Positions 1 to 7,531 of a stretch of DNA of 16,776 bases are shown piece after piece. The stretch lies in assembly GCA_039934135.1 (NCBI GenBank), contig JBDTMT010000051.1, forward strand, positions 1-16,776. Reading direction: 5' to 3'. Positions within the stretch are counted from its first letter, which is position 1; every line of letters begins with the position of its first letter. A program made the translations under genes and the position numbers. The notes under the pieces were generated by a model. That model searched no databases, was not told the DNA's origin, and was given only the letters and a program-made list of their open reading frames with translations. The stretch comes from JBDTMT01 sp039934135 (GTDB lineage Bacteria > Desulfobacterota > Binatia > HRBIN30 > CADEER01).

Positions 1-195
1 GTAGGCGCACGCGAAGCGAGTTCACGTTCCATGTGGCAATCTGCATCCACGAGTTGTCAGCGAGTTGTTGGCGTAATTCGGAAGCGCGCGTTTCGGCGAG
101 CGGCACGGATTTACCGAGTCAGTCAAAAATTGCAAGTCGGCCTCCGCTGCGTTGACAGCGCGCGGCGCGCGTTCGAGAGTCGCGCGTCTTTCACG

Positions 196-200
196 AGGAG
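196..200 (+). promoter_or_regulatory. Ribosome binding site of first acyl-CoA dehydrogenase
   Basis: AGGAG lies six bases before the ATG at 207. It decides the start: the TTG at 204, directly adjoining and in frame, would be too close to this Shine-Dalgarno sequence. The preceding bases 1-195 hold no supportable gene; a TTGACA at 152-157 has no convincing -10 partner. Confidence 0.7.
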
Positions 201-206
201 CTGTTG

Positions 207-1403
207 ATGGCCGATCTCGAAACGTTTCGCGGCGAAACGCGCGCCTGGCTGCACGCCAACGCGCCGCGCACAATGTCCACGCCGCTCGCCGAACACGAAG
301 AGCCATGTTGGGGAGGGCGCCGCGCGACGTACGCGAACCCGGACGTGCGGCAGTGGTTGGAGGTAATGGCGGCGCGCGGCTGGACGGCGCCGACCTGGCC
401 GACCGAATACGGCGGCGGCGGCCTCTCGGCGGTGGAAGCGCGCGTGTTGTCACAGGAGATTGCTGCGCTGCGACTGCGTCCGCCGCTGGTCGGCTTCGGC
501 CTCACCATGATTGGGCCGACGCTGCTGCAACTGGGCACCGACGCGCTCAAGCGGGCGCACATTCCGGCCATCGTGCGCGGCGAGATCCGCTGGTGCCAGG
601 GGTACTCGGAGCCGGGCTCGGGTTCCGACCTCGCCAGCCTGCAGACGCGCGCCGTGGTCGACGGCGACGACTTCGTCGTCACCGGGCAGAAGATCTGGAC
701 CTCGTACGCCGACGAAGCCGATTGGATGTTCCTGCTCGTGCGCACAGATCCGACGGCATCGAAGCACGAGGGCATTACGTTTCTGTTGATGGACATGACC
801 AGTCCGGGCGTCAGCGTGAAGCCAATCCTGCTGATCAGCGGCTATTCACCGTTCTGCGAGACGTTCCTCGATCACGTGCGCGTGCCGCGCACGCAGGTGA
901 TGGGCGAGCTCAACAAAGGCTGGACGGTCGCCAAGGCGCTACTCGGCCACGAGCGCACGATGATCGCCGACATCAGCAAGGGCGTCGGCGGCGAGAGCAA
1001 GGCGCGGTCGGCGCGGCAGCTGGCGCGCGACTACATCGGCGAACGCGCCGGGCAGCTGGCAGACGTCAGCATCCGCCATCGCCTGGCGCAGACCGAGATG
1101 GATCAGCGCTGCCTCGACTGGACGCTGGCGCGCTCGCGCGACACCGCTAAGGCCGGACACGCTCCCGGCGCCGAAACGTCGATCTTCAAGTACTACGGCA
1201 CGGAGCTGAACAAGCGCCGCCGCGAGCTGATGGTCTCGATTCTCGGCCCGCAGGCGCTGGGCTGGGAAGGCGAGGGCTTCGACGCAGAGGAACTCGCCAT
1301 CACGCGCGAGTGGCTGCGCTCGCGCGGCAACTCGATCGAGGGCGGCACCTCGGAGATCCAACTGAACATCATCGCCAAGCGCGTGCTCGGATTACCTGAC
1401 TGA
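207..1403 (+). CDS. Acyl-CoA dehydrogenase, catalytic-type subunit
   Basis: FAD-dependent acyl-CoA dehydrogenase, 398 aa, the usual family length. It would form the alpha,beta double bond of an acyl-CoA thioester and pass electrons to electron-transfer flavoprotein in the cytoplasm. The family signature YSEPGSGSD starts at residue 133 and is followed by the central beta domain (GQKIWTSYAD, FLLVRTDP). The C-terminal helical domain ends with the IEGGTSEIQ motif; E378 sits where the catalytic base of medium-chain enzymes lies (Glu376 of MCAD). The ATG at 207 is chosen because of the AGGAG six bases upstream. A second dehydrogenase gene follows 103 bases later on the same strand, the arrangement of heteromeric FadE-type enzymes acting on steroid side chains or other bulky acyl-CoAs. 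The substrate cannot be told from sequence. The family is certain; the heteromer is inferred. Confidence 0.93.
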   Translation: MADLETFRGETRAWLHANAPRTMSTPLAEHEEPCWGGRRATYANPDVRQWLEVMAARGWTAPTWPTEYGGGGLSAVEARVLSQEIAALRLRPPLVGFGLTMIGPTLLQLGTDALKRAHIPAIVRGEIRWCQGYSEPGSGSDLASLQTRAVVDGDDFVVTGQKIWTSYADEADWMFLLVRTDPTASKHEGITFLLMDMTSPGVSVKPILLISGYSPFCETFLDHVRVPRTQVMGELNKGWTVAKALLGHERTMIADISKGVGGESKARSARQLARDYIGERAGQLADVSIRHRLAQTEMDQRCLDWTLARSRDTAKAGHAPGAETSIFKYYGTELNKRRRELMVSILGPQALGWEGEGFDAEELAITREWLRSRGNSIEGGTSEIQLNIIAKRVLGLPD

Positions 1404-1410
1404 ACGCGTA

Positions 1411-1461
1411 CGCCAGCGAGCCGGCCCACCCGCCGTAGCGGCTCGCACGGGCCTACTGGCG
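1411..1461 (+). other. Intergenic stem-loop between the two acyl-CoA dehydrogenase genes
   Basis: GCGAGCCG (1416-1423) pairs perfectly with CGGCTCGC (1439-1446) across a 15-base loop. An outer arm CGCCA (1411-1415) can pair with TGGCG (1457-1461). It lies just after the stop of the first gene and 46 bases before the start of the second. There is no U-tract, so it is not a standard intrinsic terminator. It may stabilise the upstream mRNA end or tune expression between the two subunits; it could also be a dispersed palindromic repeat. Confidence 0.35.
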
Positions 1462-1506
1462 CACCGGCTCACCGACCGAACGACATACTCGCCCCACGAG
1501 GTTCCC

Positions 1507-2649
1507 ATGCAATTCTCTCTCACCGACGAACAACACCTGCTGAGCGATTCCGCCGCGGCGTTCGTGCGCGACCACTCGTCGCTGAAGCGCATCCGCGCGC
1601 TGCGCGACGGCCGCGACACCGACGGCTTCTCGCGCCCGCTGTGGCGCGACATCGCCGGACTGGGCTGGTTGGGCATTCAGTTTGCCGAGGCCGACGGTGG
1701 CCTCGGCTTGGGCATGAAGGAGCTGGCGCTGGTCCTGGAAGAGTTCGGCAAGGGCCTGATGCCGGAACCGCTGCTGTCGACCCTGCTGCTCGGCGGCGCG
1801 GCAATTCAGCTCGGCGGTAGCGCCGCGCAGCGCGCCGCGATCCTACCGTCGCTGATCGGCGGCGCGCGCCTGCTGGCACTGGCGTGGCAGGAGGCGAACA
1901 GCCGCTACGATGTCAGTCGCGTCGCGACGCGCGCGACGGCGGCCGAGCAGGGCTGGCGTCTGCGCGGCGAAAAACGCCTCGTGCTCGACGGCCATGTCGC
2001 CGATCAGCTGATCGTCAGCGCCCGCACCAGCGGCGACGAGGCCGCGCGCGACGGCATCACCTTATTCGTCGTCGACCGCCAAGCGTCGGGAGTGGAGGTG
2101 ACGCGCCAGTCGACGCTCGACGGTCGCAACGCCGCCATCGTGCAGTTCGAGGGCGTCGCCGTGTCGCAGGCGGACGTCGTCGGCAGCGTCGATGGCGGCG
2201 CTGCGCTGCTCGACGCGGTGATCGATCGCGCCACCGTCGGCCTGTGCGCCGAAATGCTCGGCGGCATGGAGGCGGCGTTCTCCCTGACGCTCGACTTCCT
2301 GAAGACGCGCCAGCAGTTCGGCGTGCCGATCGGCTCGTTCCAGGCGCTCAAACATCGCGCCGCCAACCTGTTCACCGAGATCGAGCTGGCGCGCTCCGCT
2401 TGCCTGGCGGCGGCGATGGCGTTGGACGAGAACCATGCGCAGGCGGCGCAGTTCGTCTCGGTCGCCAAGGCGCGCTGCTCGGACGCCTACATGCTGGCAG
2501 CCAACGAGGGCGTGCAGATGCACGGCGGCATCGGCATGACCGACGAACACGACATCGGCTTCTACCTCAAACACGCCCGCAGCGCCGAGCTGACCTTCGG
2601 CGACGCCGCCTTCCACCGCGAACGCTTCGCCGCCCTGGAAGGATACTGA
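1507..2649 (+). CDS. Acyl-CoA dehydrogenase, second subunit without the usual catalytic Glu
   Basis: Acyl-CoA dehydrogenase-fold protein, 380 aa. The ATG at 1507 is supported by ACGAGG at 1496-1501. The N-terminal helical domain (LTDEQHLL, FVRD), the central beta domain and the C-terminal helical domain are all present. RQQFG (residues 268-272) and HGGIGMTDEHDIG (from residue 339) are conserved flavin and subunit-contact motifs. Where medium-chain enzymes have the catalytic Glu of YEGT, this protein has F364-G365-D366, so Gly replaces the base. The alternative helix-G Glu of isovaleryl-CoA dehydrogenase is also not evident: the region reads VIDRATVG. This pattern fits the partner subunit of alpha2beta2 FadE enzymes, in which only one subunit carries the base. 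Its neighbour at 207-1403 has that Glu, so the two probably work as one enzyme (inference). Confidence 0.9.
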   Translation: MQFSLTDEQHLLSDSAAAFVRDHSSLKRIRALRDGRDTDGFSRPLWRDIAGLGWLGIQFAEADGGLGLGMKELALVLEEFGKGLMPEPLLSTLLLGGAAIQLGGSAAQRAAILPSLIGGARLLALAWQEANSRYDVSRVATRATAAEQGWRLRGEKRLVLDGHVADQLIVSARTSGDEAARDGITLFVVDRQASGVEVTRQSTLDGRNAAIVQFEGVAVSQADVVGSVDGGAALLDAVIDRATVGLCAEMLGGMEAAFSLTLDFLKTRQQFGVPIGSFQALKHRAANLFTEIELARSACLAAAMALDENHAQAAQFVSVAKARCSDAYMLAANEGVQMHGGIGMTDEHDIGFYLKHARSAELTFGDAAFHRERFAALEGY

Positions 2650-2663
2650 CGCGCCCCCGTAGC

Positions 2664-2680
2664 GCGGCCGTCCCGGCCGC
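2664..2680. terminator. GC-rich hairpin between convergent genes
   Basis: GCGGCCG (2664-2670) and CGGCCGC (2674-2680) form a perfect seven-base stem with a TCC loop, in the 63 bases between the stop codons of the second dehydrogenase (ends 2649) and lnt (stop at 2713). The position suits a bidirectional transcript end, but neither side has a U-tract. It may instead be a copy of a dispersed palindromic intergenic repeat. Confidence 0.35.
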
Positions 2681-2712
2681 TCCCGCAGTTATCGGGCGCG
2701 GCGCGGCAGAGA

Positions 2713-4305
2713 TCACTCGCCCTGCGGCGCTGCACTGGATGGCGGCGCGGACGCTACGGCAGCCGGCCGGCGGCGCGTCCGCACCAGGCACAGCACGGCG
2801 ACCGCGACGACTGCCCAGCCGAACACGTCGCCAACGCGTGTGTAGACCGTTTCGACGTGCAACGGCCGCACGTCGGCGCGCAGCGTCTCGGCGGTGAACA
2901 TGCCGAGCCGACCGAGCACGCGACCAAACGGATCGATGACGCCGGTGACGCCGGCGTTGCCGACGCGCACGAAGTAGCGGCGGTTCTCGATCGCGCGCCA
3001 CAGCGCGATGGCCTCGTGTTGGTACGGCGCCATCGAGTCGCCGAACCAGGCGTCGTTGAAAATCGTCAGCAGCGCCTCGGCGCCAGCGCCCGTCATGGCG
3101 CGCGCGATGGACGCCGGCACGTCTTCGTAGCAAATCAGCGGCGCGACGCGCAGCGTGTCCGGCACGTCGAGCGTGGCGATCTTGCCGCCCGGCGTGAAGT
3201 GACTGGTCTGCGGACTGAGATCGTAGAGACCCGGAATCAGCCCGCCGCCGGGGATGTACTCGCCGAACGGAATCAGCACGTGCTTGTCGTAGCGTCCGAA
3301 GACGCGCCCATCGCCGTCGACGAGAAAGGCGCTGTTGTACATGAACGGCTCGCCGCCGGCCTCTGGATACTCGAAGGCGAGGCCGCCGTAGATCAGATGC
3401 GCCTGCGTGCCGGGATACGGGTGGTACTTCTTCGGCACGACGTCGCTGTCGGCCGGCAGCCAGTGTTGCTCGACCGATTCCGGCCAGATCAACACGTCGA
3501 CCTGACCCTGCAGCGGTGCGGAGAGCTGGCGATAGGTATCGAGGTTGACGTCGAACATGGCGACATCCCCCTTCTGTTTAAAGCCGATGTTGCCCTGCAC
3601 CAGACCGACCGCGACGTGCGGCGCCGCGTCGATGGCGGTCTGGATCTGCGGCATGCGCCACAGCCCGTAGCCGACTAGCAGCAGCGCGGCGCTCAGCGCG
3701 GCCCCGAGCGGCGCCCAGCGGCGCGGCGTGCGCAGGGCGAAAACGACCCCGGCGCTGCACCAGACCATGACGAAGCTGAGCAGATACGGCCCGGCCAGGT
3801 CGCCGCTCTGCATGAGCAGCGGCGCTTCGAGCTGGCTGTTGGCCATGTGCCACGGGAAGAGGTTCGGGTAGAGGAACTCGAGCGCCACCCACAGCAGCGG
3901 CACCGCCAGACCGAGCGGGCCGAAGCGCAGGCGATGAAAGCCCCACGCGAACAGCGCGAATTCGGCGGCGGAGAAGAGCGACAGCGCGCCGTAGAAGAAC
4001 AGCGCCAGCGCATACGGGAAGCCGCCGAAGACGTGGATGGTGTAGACCAGCCAGTAAAAGGCTGGAATGTTAGTCGCCAATCCGGCGATCCATCCGATGC
4101 GCAGCGCCTCGCGACGCGTCGCGGCGCGGTCGAGGGCCAGCAGCAGCGGCACGAAGGCGATCCAGGCGAGCGGATAGAGGGCGAAATCAAGCCACGAGGC
4201 CGCGATCATCGCTCCGGTGGCCAGCGGTGCCGCGATGCCCAGCCAGCGACTCAGCGCGGTCGGCATCGGCACGGCGACGGGAAGAGCTTCGGCGCGAGCC
4301 CTCAC
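2713..4305 (-). CDS. lnt: Apolipoprotein N-acyltransferase
   Basis: Transfers the third acyl chain from phospholipid to the N-terminal Cys of diacylglyceryl lipoproteins at the outer face of the inner membrane. The protein is 530 aa. An N-terminal polytopic membrane region (about residues 17-240) is followed by a periplasmic nitrilase-type domain and a final membrane segment near residues 490-510. The Glu-Lys-Cys triad is visible: E276 in WPES, K341 in YDKHVLIPFGEYIP and C392 in ICYEDVP. The spacing is close to E267/K335/C387 of E. coli Lnt. GTG at 4305 gives the longest form; ATG at 4266 (517 aa) is possible, and neither has a clear Shine-Dalgarno sequence. It lies 36 bases downstream of rhlB and is probably co-transcribed with it. 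The short Arg/Ala/Pro-rich tail after the last membrane segment is unremarkable. Confidence 0.95.
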   Translation of the reverse strand: MRARAEALPVAVPMPTALSRWLGIAAPLATGAMIAASWLDFALYPLAWIAFVPLLLALDRAATRREALRIGWIAGLATNIPAFYWLVYTIHVFGGFPYALALFFYGALSLFSAAEFALFAWGFHRLRFGPLGLAVPLLWVALEFLYPNLFPWHMANSQLEAPLLMQSGDLAGPYLLSFVMVWCSAGVVFALRTPRRWAPLGAALSAALLLVGYGLWRMPQIQTAIDAAPHVAVGLVQGNIGFKQKGDVAMFDVNLDTYRQLSAPLQGQVDVLIWPESVEQHWLPADSDVVPKKYHPYPGTQAHLIYGGLAFEYPEAGGEPFMYNSAFLVDGDGRVFGRYDKHVLIPFGEYIPGGGLIPGLYDLSPQTSHFTPGGKIATLDVPDTLRVAPLICYEDVPASIARAMTGAGAEALLTIFNDAWFGDSMAPYQHEAIALWRAIENRRYFVRVGNAGVTGVIDPFGRVLGRLGMFTAETLRADVRPLHVETVYTRVGDVFGWAVVAVAVLCLVRTRRRPAAVASAPPSSAAPQGE

Positions 4306-4341
4306 GGCGTACGCACGCGGCGCGCTGGGGCTCTCATACGA

Positions 4342-5628
4342 CTACGCCGGGCGCGGGCCGCTGCGCGGCCGGCGGCGACCGCCTCCACCGGCCGGGCCGC
4401 CGCCGTTCTGACCGCCGCCGCGCGGCTGGTCCGGGCGCTGCGGCCGAGCCCGATGCGTCGCCGGCGCCGACTTCACCAGCATGTCGTCTTCGACATGCAC
4501 GGCGGGCAGCTGGAAGCCGATCAAGTGTTCGATCGGCTCCAGCGCCTCGACGTACGATTCGCAGGCCAACGTGATCGCCTTGCCCGAGGCGCCGGCTCGC
4601 GCCGTGCGGCCGATGCGGTGCACGTAGTCCTCGGGATCCTGCGGCACGTCGTAGTTGAACACGTGCGTCACACCTTCGATGTGCAGCCCGCGCGAGGCGA
4701 CGTCGGTGGCGATCAGAAACGGCAACTCACCGACCTTGAACTCGCGCAGCACGCGCAAGCGGACGCGCTGATGCAGGTCGCCGGTGAGCGCGGCGGCGTG
4801 GTGGCCGTTGTCCTCCAGGCGATTGGCCAACCACTCGGCCTCGCGCTTGGTGTTGACGAAACACAGCGCCCGCTCCGGTTTCTCGCGCTGCAGCAGGCCG
4901 AGCAGCAGCGGCAGCTTCTCGTGCCGACCGACGTGGAAGAGCTGGTGTTCGACGTTGTCCGCCGTGACGCGCTCGGGCTCGATGGCGATTTTGGTGGGGT
5001 CGTTCATGTGCTCGTAGGCGAGCTCCATGACGTCCCAGTTGAGCGTCGCCGAGAACAGCATCGACTGGCGCTGGTCGACCGGCGGCAGGCGGCGCAGCAT
5101 GTAGCGCAGGTCGGCGATGAACCCCATGTCGAACATGCGGTCGGCCTCGTCGACCACCAGCACTTCGACGTGTTTCAGCGAATAGACTCGCTGCTTGAAG
5201 TAGTCGATCAAGCGGCCGGGCGTGCCGATCAGCACGTCGATGCCGTCGCGCAGCGTTTCGCGCTGCTTGGCGTAGTCGACGCCGCCGTAGACGGCGTGAA
5301 AGGCGAGCCCGGTGAACTCGCCGATCGCCTGCGCGTCCTGCAGGATCTGCACGACCAGCTCCCGCGTCGGCGCGACGATCAATGCCCGCGGCCCGTCCTT
5401 GCGCTCCGGATGTTTGAGCAGGCGGGTGAAGACGGTGATCAGGAACGCGGCGGTCTTGCCGGTGCCGGTCTGCGCCTGGCCGGCGACGTCCTTACCGGTG
5501 AGCGAAATCGGCAGCGACTTCGCTTGGATCGGCGTGCACGCTTCAAAGCCAACCGCCTCGACCCCACGCATCACCGGTTCGGCAATCGGCAGCGAGCTGA
5601 ATGCGACGGGATGCTCGGGAACGGCCAT
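4342..5628 (-). CDS. rhlB: DEAD-box ATP-dependent RNA helicase, RhlB type
   Basis: ATP-dependent RNA unwinding enzyme of the DEAD-box family, 428 aa. Visible motifs: Q-motif GF..CTPIQ (27-35), Walker A AQTGTGKT (52-59), PTREL (87-91), TPGR (136-139), DEAD (160-163), SAT (193-195), and in the second RecA domain ATDVASRGLHI and HRIGRTAR (337-344). The phrases GKDVAGQAQTGTGKT, DVLIGTPGRLIDY and the segment after HRIGRTARAGASG, with ITLACESYVEALEPIE, follow E. coli RhlB more closely than RhlE, SrmB or DeaD. The C-terminal 40 residues form a basic Arg/Gly/Pro-rich tail, common as an RNA-binding extension. It lies 60 bases after dsbD and 36 before lnt, all on the - strand. Whether it works in a degradosome, as in E. 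coli, cannot be judged here. Confidence 0.92.
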   Translation of the reverse strand: MAVPEHPVAFSSLPIAEPVMRGVEAVGFEACTPIQAKSLPISLTGKDVAGQAQTGTGKTAAFLITVFTRLLKHPERKDGPRALIVAPTRELVVQILQDAQAIGEFTGLAFHAVYGGVDYAKQRETLRDGIDVLIGTPGRLIDYFKQRVYSLKHVEVLVVDEADRMFDMGFIADLRYMLRRLPPVDQRQSMLFSATLNWDVMELAYEHMNDPTKIAIEPERVTADNVEHQLFHVGRHEKLPLLLGLLQREKPERALCFVNTKREAEWLANRLEDNGHHAAALTGDLHQRVRLRVLREFKVGELPFLIATDVASRGLHIEGVTHVFNYDVPQDPEDYVHRIGRTARAGASGKAITLACESYVEALEPIEHLIGFQLPAVHVEDDMLVKSAPATHRARPQRPDQPRGGGQNGGGPAGGGGRRRPRSGPRPA

Positions 5629-5688
5629 GCGCGACGGAAGTTACAGGACCGGGCGCCAGCGGCTCAAGTCCCGCTCCCGGCGCGCCGC

Positions 5689-7458
5689 TCAGTGCGGCGC
5701 GATGGCGCGCATGGCTTTGAGCATCGCATCGGGCCCGACATAGCCGACCATGCGACCGCTCTCGCCGCCGGTTGGATCGAACAGAATCACGGTGGGGACG
5801 CCCTTGACCCCGTAGGCTTCGGTGAGGGCTGACGTCGCATCGCTCTCCGTCGTGATGTCGGCTTTCACCATGCGGAAGCGGTCGGCTTCGTGCACCACAT
5901 CGGGATGGACGTAGGTGGTGTTCTCCATCTCGCGGCACGGGATGCACCACTCGGCGCCGAACTCGAGCAGCACCGGACGGGCCCCGTCGTGGCGCGCCGC
6001 GGTCCACTGTTCGACCGGCTCCCAGGCAATGGCGGCGCGCGCGCTGTCCGCCGGGCGTCCAAGCCATATCGCCACCGCCAACATCAGGACGCCAAACGCC
6101 GCTTTGAGCGTCGGGAAGCCGCGCAGCGCCCGTCCGGCGCGATCGACGAAACCGAGATAGATGCCGGACACGGCGATCGCGACCGGCAGGAACCAGTGCG
6201 CGGCCGGCGACGGCAGCAGCGGCGCGACGTAATACGCGGCGAGACACAGCAGGATGCAGCCGAAGACGTGCTCGGTCCACAACAGCCATTCGCCGGAACG
6301 CGGCAACTTGCCGATCGAGCCGGCCGCCATGGCTAGCACCAGGTACGGCAGGCCCATGCCGAGCGCCAGGCTGAAGAAGAGCAGAAAGCCCAGCGACGCG
6401 CTCTGCCGGCTGCCGACGAACAACAGCAACCCGACGACGATCGGGCCGACGCACGGCGCCGCGACGATGCCCATGGTGAGTCCCATGAACAGCGCGCCGG
6501 CGGTGCCGGTGGCGCTGCCACCGGCCCAGCGCAACAGCATCATCGGCGGCTGCAGTTGGTACAGTCCGAAGCTCCCGAGGGCCAGCGTGATCATCAATCC
6601 GGCGATGGCCAGCAGCACGATCGGCTGCTGCAGCGCGGCGCCGAAAACGCCGCCGGAGAGCGCCGCGACGACGCCCAGCGCCGAGAACGACGCGGCGATG
6701 CCAACCACGTACAGGGTCGCCAGCCAGGCGCTGCGGCCGCGGCTGCGCGCCTGGCCGCCGAAGTACGCGAGGGTGACGGAGATCAGCGGATAGACGCACG
6801 GTGTCAGGTTCAGCCCGAGGCCGAGCAACGCCACGGCAAGCAGCGTGAATCCGAGACCGTGGCGCGCCAGCAAGTCGGAGAAAACGCTGGCGCCGTCGCC
6901 CGTGGCACTGCCGCTGCCGGCGCCAAACAGCGCGCCGAGGCCGCCGGAGCTCGTCGATCCGCCGGCCTTGCCGTCGCGCACCGGCAGTTCGAACGCCGCT
7001 TTGACGCTGGTCGGCGGCAAACAGGTCGTATCGTCACACGCCTGCGCCCGCAGCACCGCCTCGACGTGCAGCGTGGCCGCGGCGAAGCCGGCGGTGACGG
7101 TCACCGACGCGGCCAACGGCACGCTGCCCTCATAAACCGACAACTGAGTGTTGCCGGCGAAGGCGAAGCTTTTGGTCTTCGGCGCCGGATACGCCACCTC
7201 GCCGGCGGCGGCGTCGGCCGGCAGTGTGAGCTTGAGGACGGTCGGCACCAGGAACGGTTGGTTCGGCTCATGCGCGTTGATGTGCCAGCCCGGCGCGATG
7301 GTCGCGGTGACCGTCAGCGCCGTCGAGCCGGCCGGCGCGATCGCGTCTGGCGAGGCGGTGATCGCCAGGGCGAATTTCGGCTCGGCGGCATGGCTCGGCA
7401 ACGCGACGTACAGCGCACTGCACGCCACCACCCAGCAGGTCAGAAATCGCCGCCGCAT
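5689..7458 (-). CDS. dsbD: Thiol:disulfide interchange protein DsbD
   Basis: Carries reducing power from cytoplasmic thioredoxin across the inner membrane to periplasmic partners (disulfide isomerase, cytochrome c maturation). All three DsbD modules are present in 589 aa. A signal peptide begins MRRRFLTCWVV and ends near HAA. The N-terminal periplasmic domain has C141 and C146 in ACDDTTCLPP. The polytopic membrane domain has C221 (LTPCVYP) and C336 (AAPCVGP). The C-terminal thioredoxin domain has C505-I-P-C508 in EWCIPCREMEN. The C141/C146 spacing is one shorter than in E. coli (C103/C109). ATG at 7458 is chosen because it starts directly on the signal peptide; the frame extends to 7533, but that would bury the signal and overlap the divergent gene start. 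It is first in a likely dsbD-rhlB-lnt transcript. The order and redox residues argue for a functional full-length enzyme. Confidence 0.95.
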   Translation of the reverse strand: MRRRFLTCWVVACSALYVALPSHAAEPKFALAITASPDAIAPAGSTALTVTATIAPGWHINAHEPNQPFLVPTVLKLTLPADAAAGEVAYPAPKTKSFAFAGNTQLSVYEGSVPLAASVTVTAGFAAATLHVEAVLRAQACDDTTCLPPTSVKAAFELPVRDGKAGGSTSSGGLGALFGAGSGSATGDGASVFSDLLARHGLGFTLLAVALLGLGLNLTPCVYPLISVTLAYFGGQARSRGRSAWLATLYVVGIAASFSALGVVAALSGGVFGAALQQPIVLLAIAGLMITLALGSFGLYQLQPPMMLLRWAGGSATGTAGALFMGLTMGIVAAPCVGPIVVGLLLFVGSRQSASLGFLLFFSLALGMGLPYLVLAMAAGSIGKLPRSGEWLLWTEHVFGCILLCLAAYYVAPLLPSPAAHWFLPVAIAVSGIYLGFVDRAGRALRGFPTLKAAFGVLMLAVAIWLGRPADSARAAIAWEPVEQWTAARHDGARPVLLEFGAEWCIPCREMENTTYVHPDVVHEADRFRMVKADITTESDATSALTEAYGVKGVPTVILFDPTGGESGRMVGYVGPDAMLKAMRAIAPH

Positions 7459-7492
7459 GATGCTCGACGATGCAAGCACGGGGTCTGGGCGG

Positions 7493-7519
7493 TTGCAAAT
7501 CACAACTGGCGCGGATACT
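7493..7519 (+). promoter_or_regulatory. Possible weak promoter for the beta-barrel gene
   Basis: TTGCAA (7493-7498) and GATACT (7514-7519) resemble -35 and -10 boxes, but the spacer is only 15 bases and the ATG lies 12 bases further on. It sits in the 73-base divergent gap between dsbD and the + strand gene at 7532. Weak support only. Confidence 0.2.
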
Positions 7520-7531
7520 CGCGCAGCGGTC

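Noticed and set aside
152..157. TTGACA as a -35 box for the dehydrogenase genes
   Set aside because: No A/T-rich -10 is found 16-18 bases downstream; the region is almost all G and C.
22..796. - strand open frames opposite the first dehydrogenase
   Set aside because: Shadows of a certain gene with no motifs or start signals.
3847..5832. Long + strand open frame opposite lnt and rhlB
   Set aside because: Antisense shadow of two certain genes; composition is Arg/Gln/Asp-rich as expected of reverse-strand high-GC sequence.
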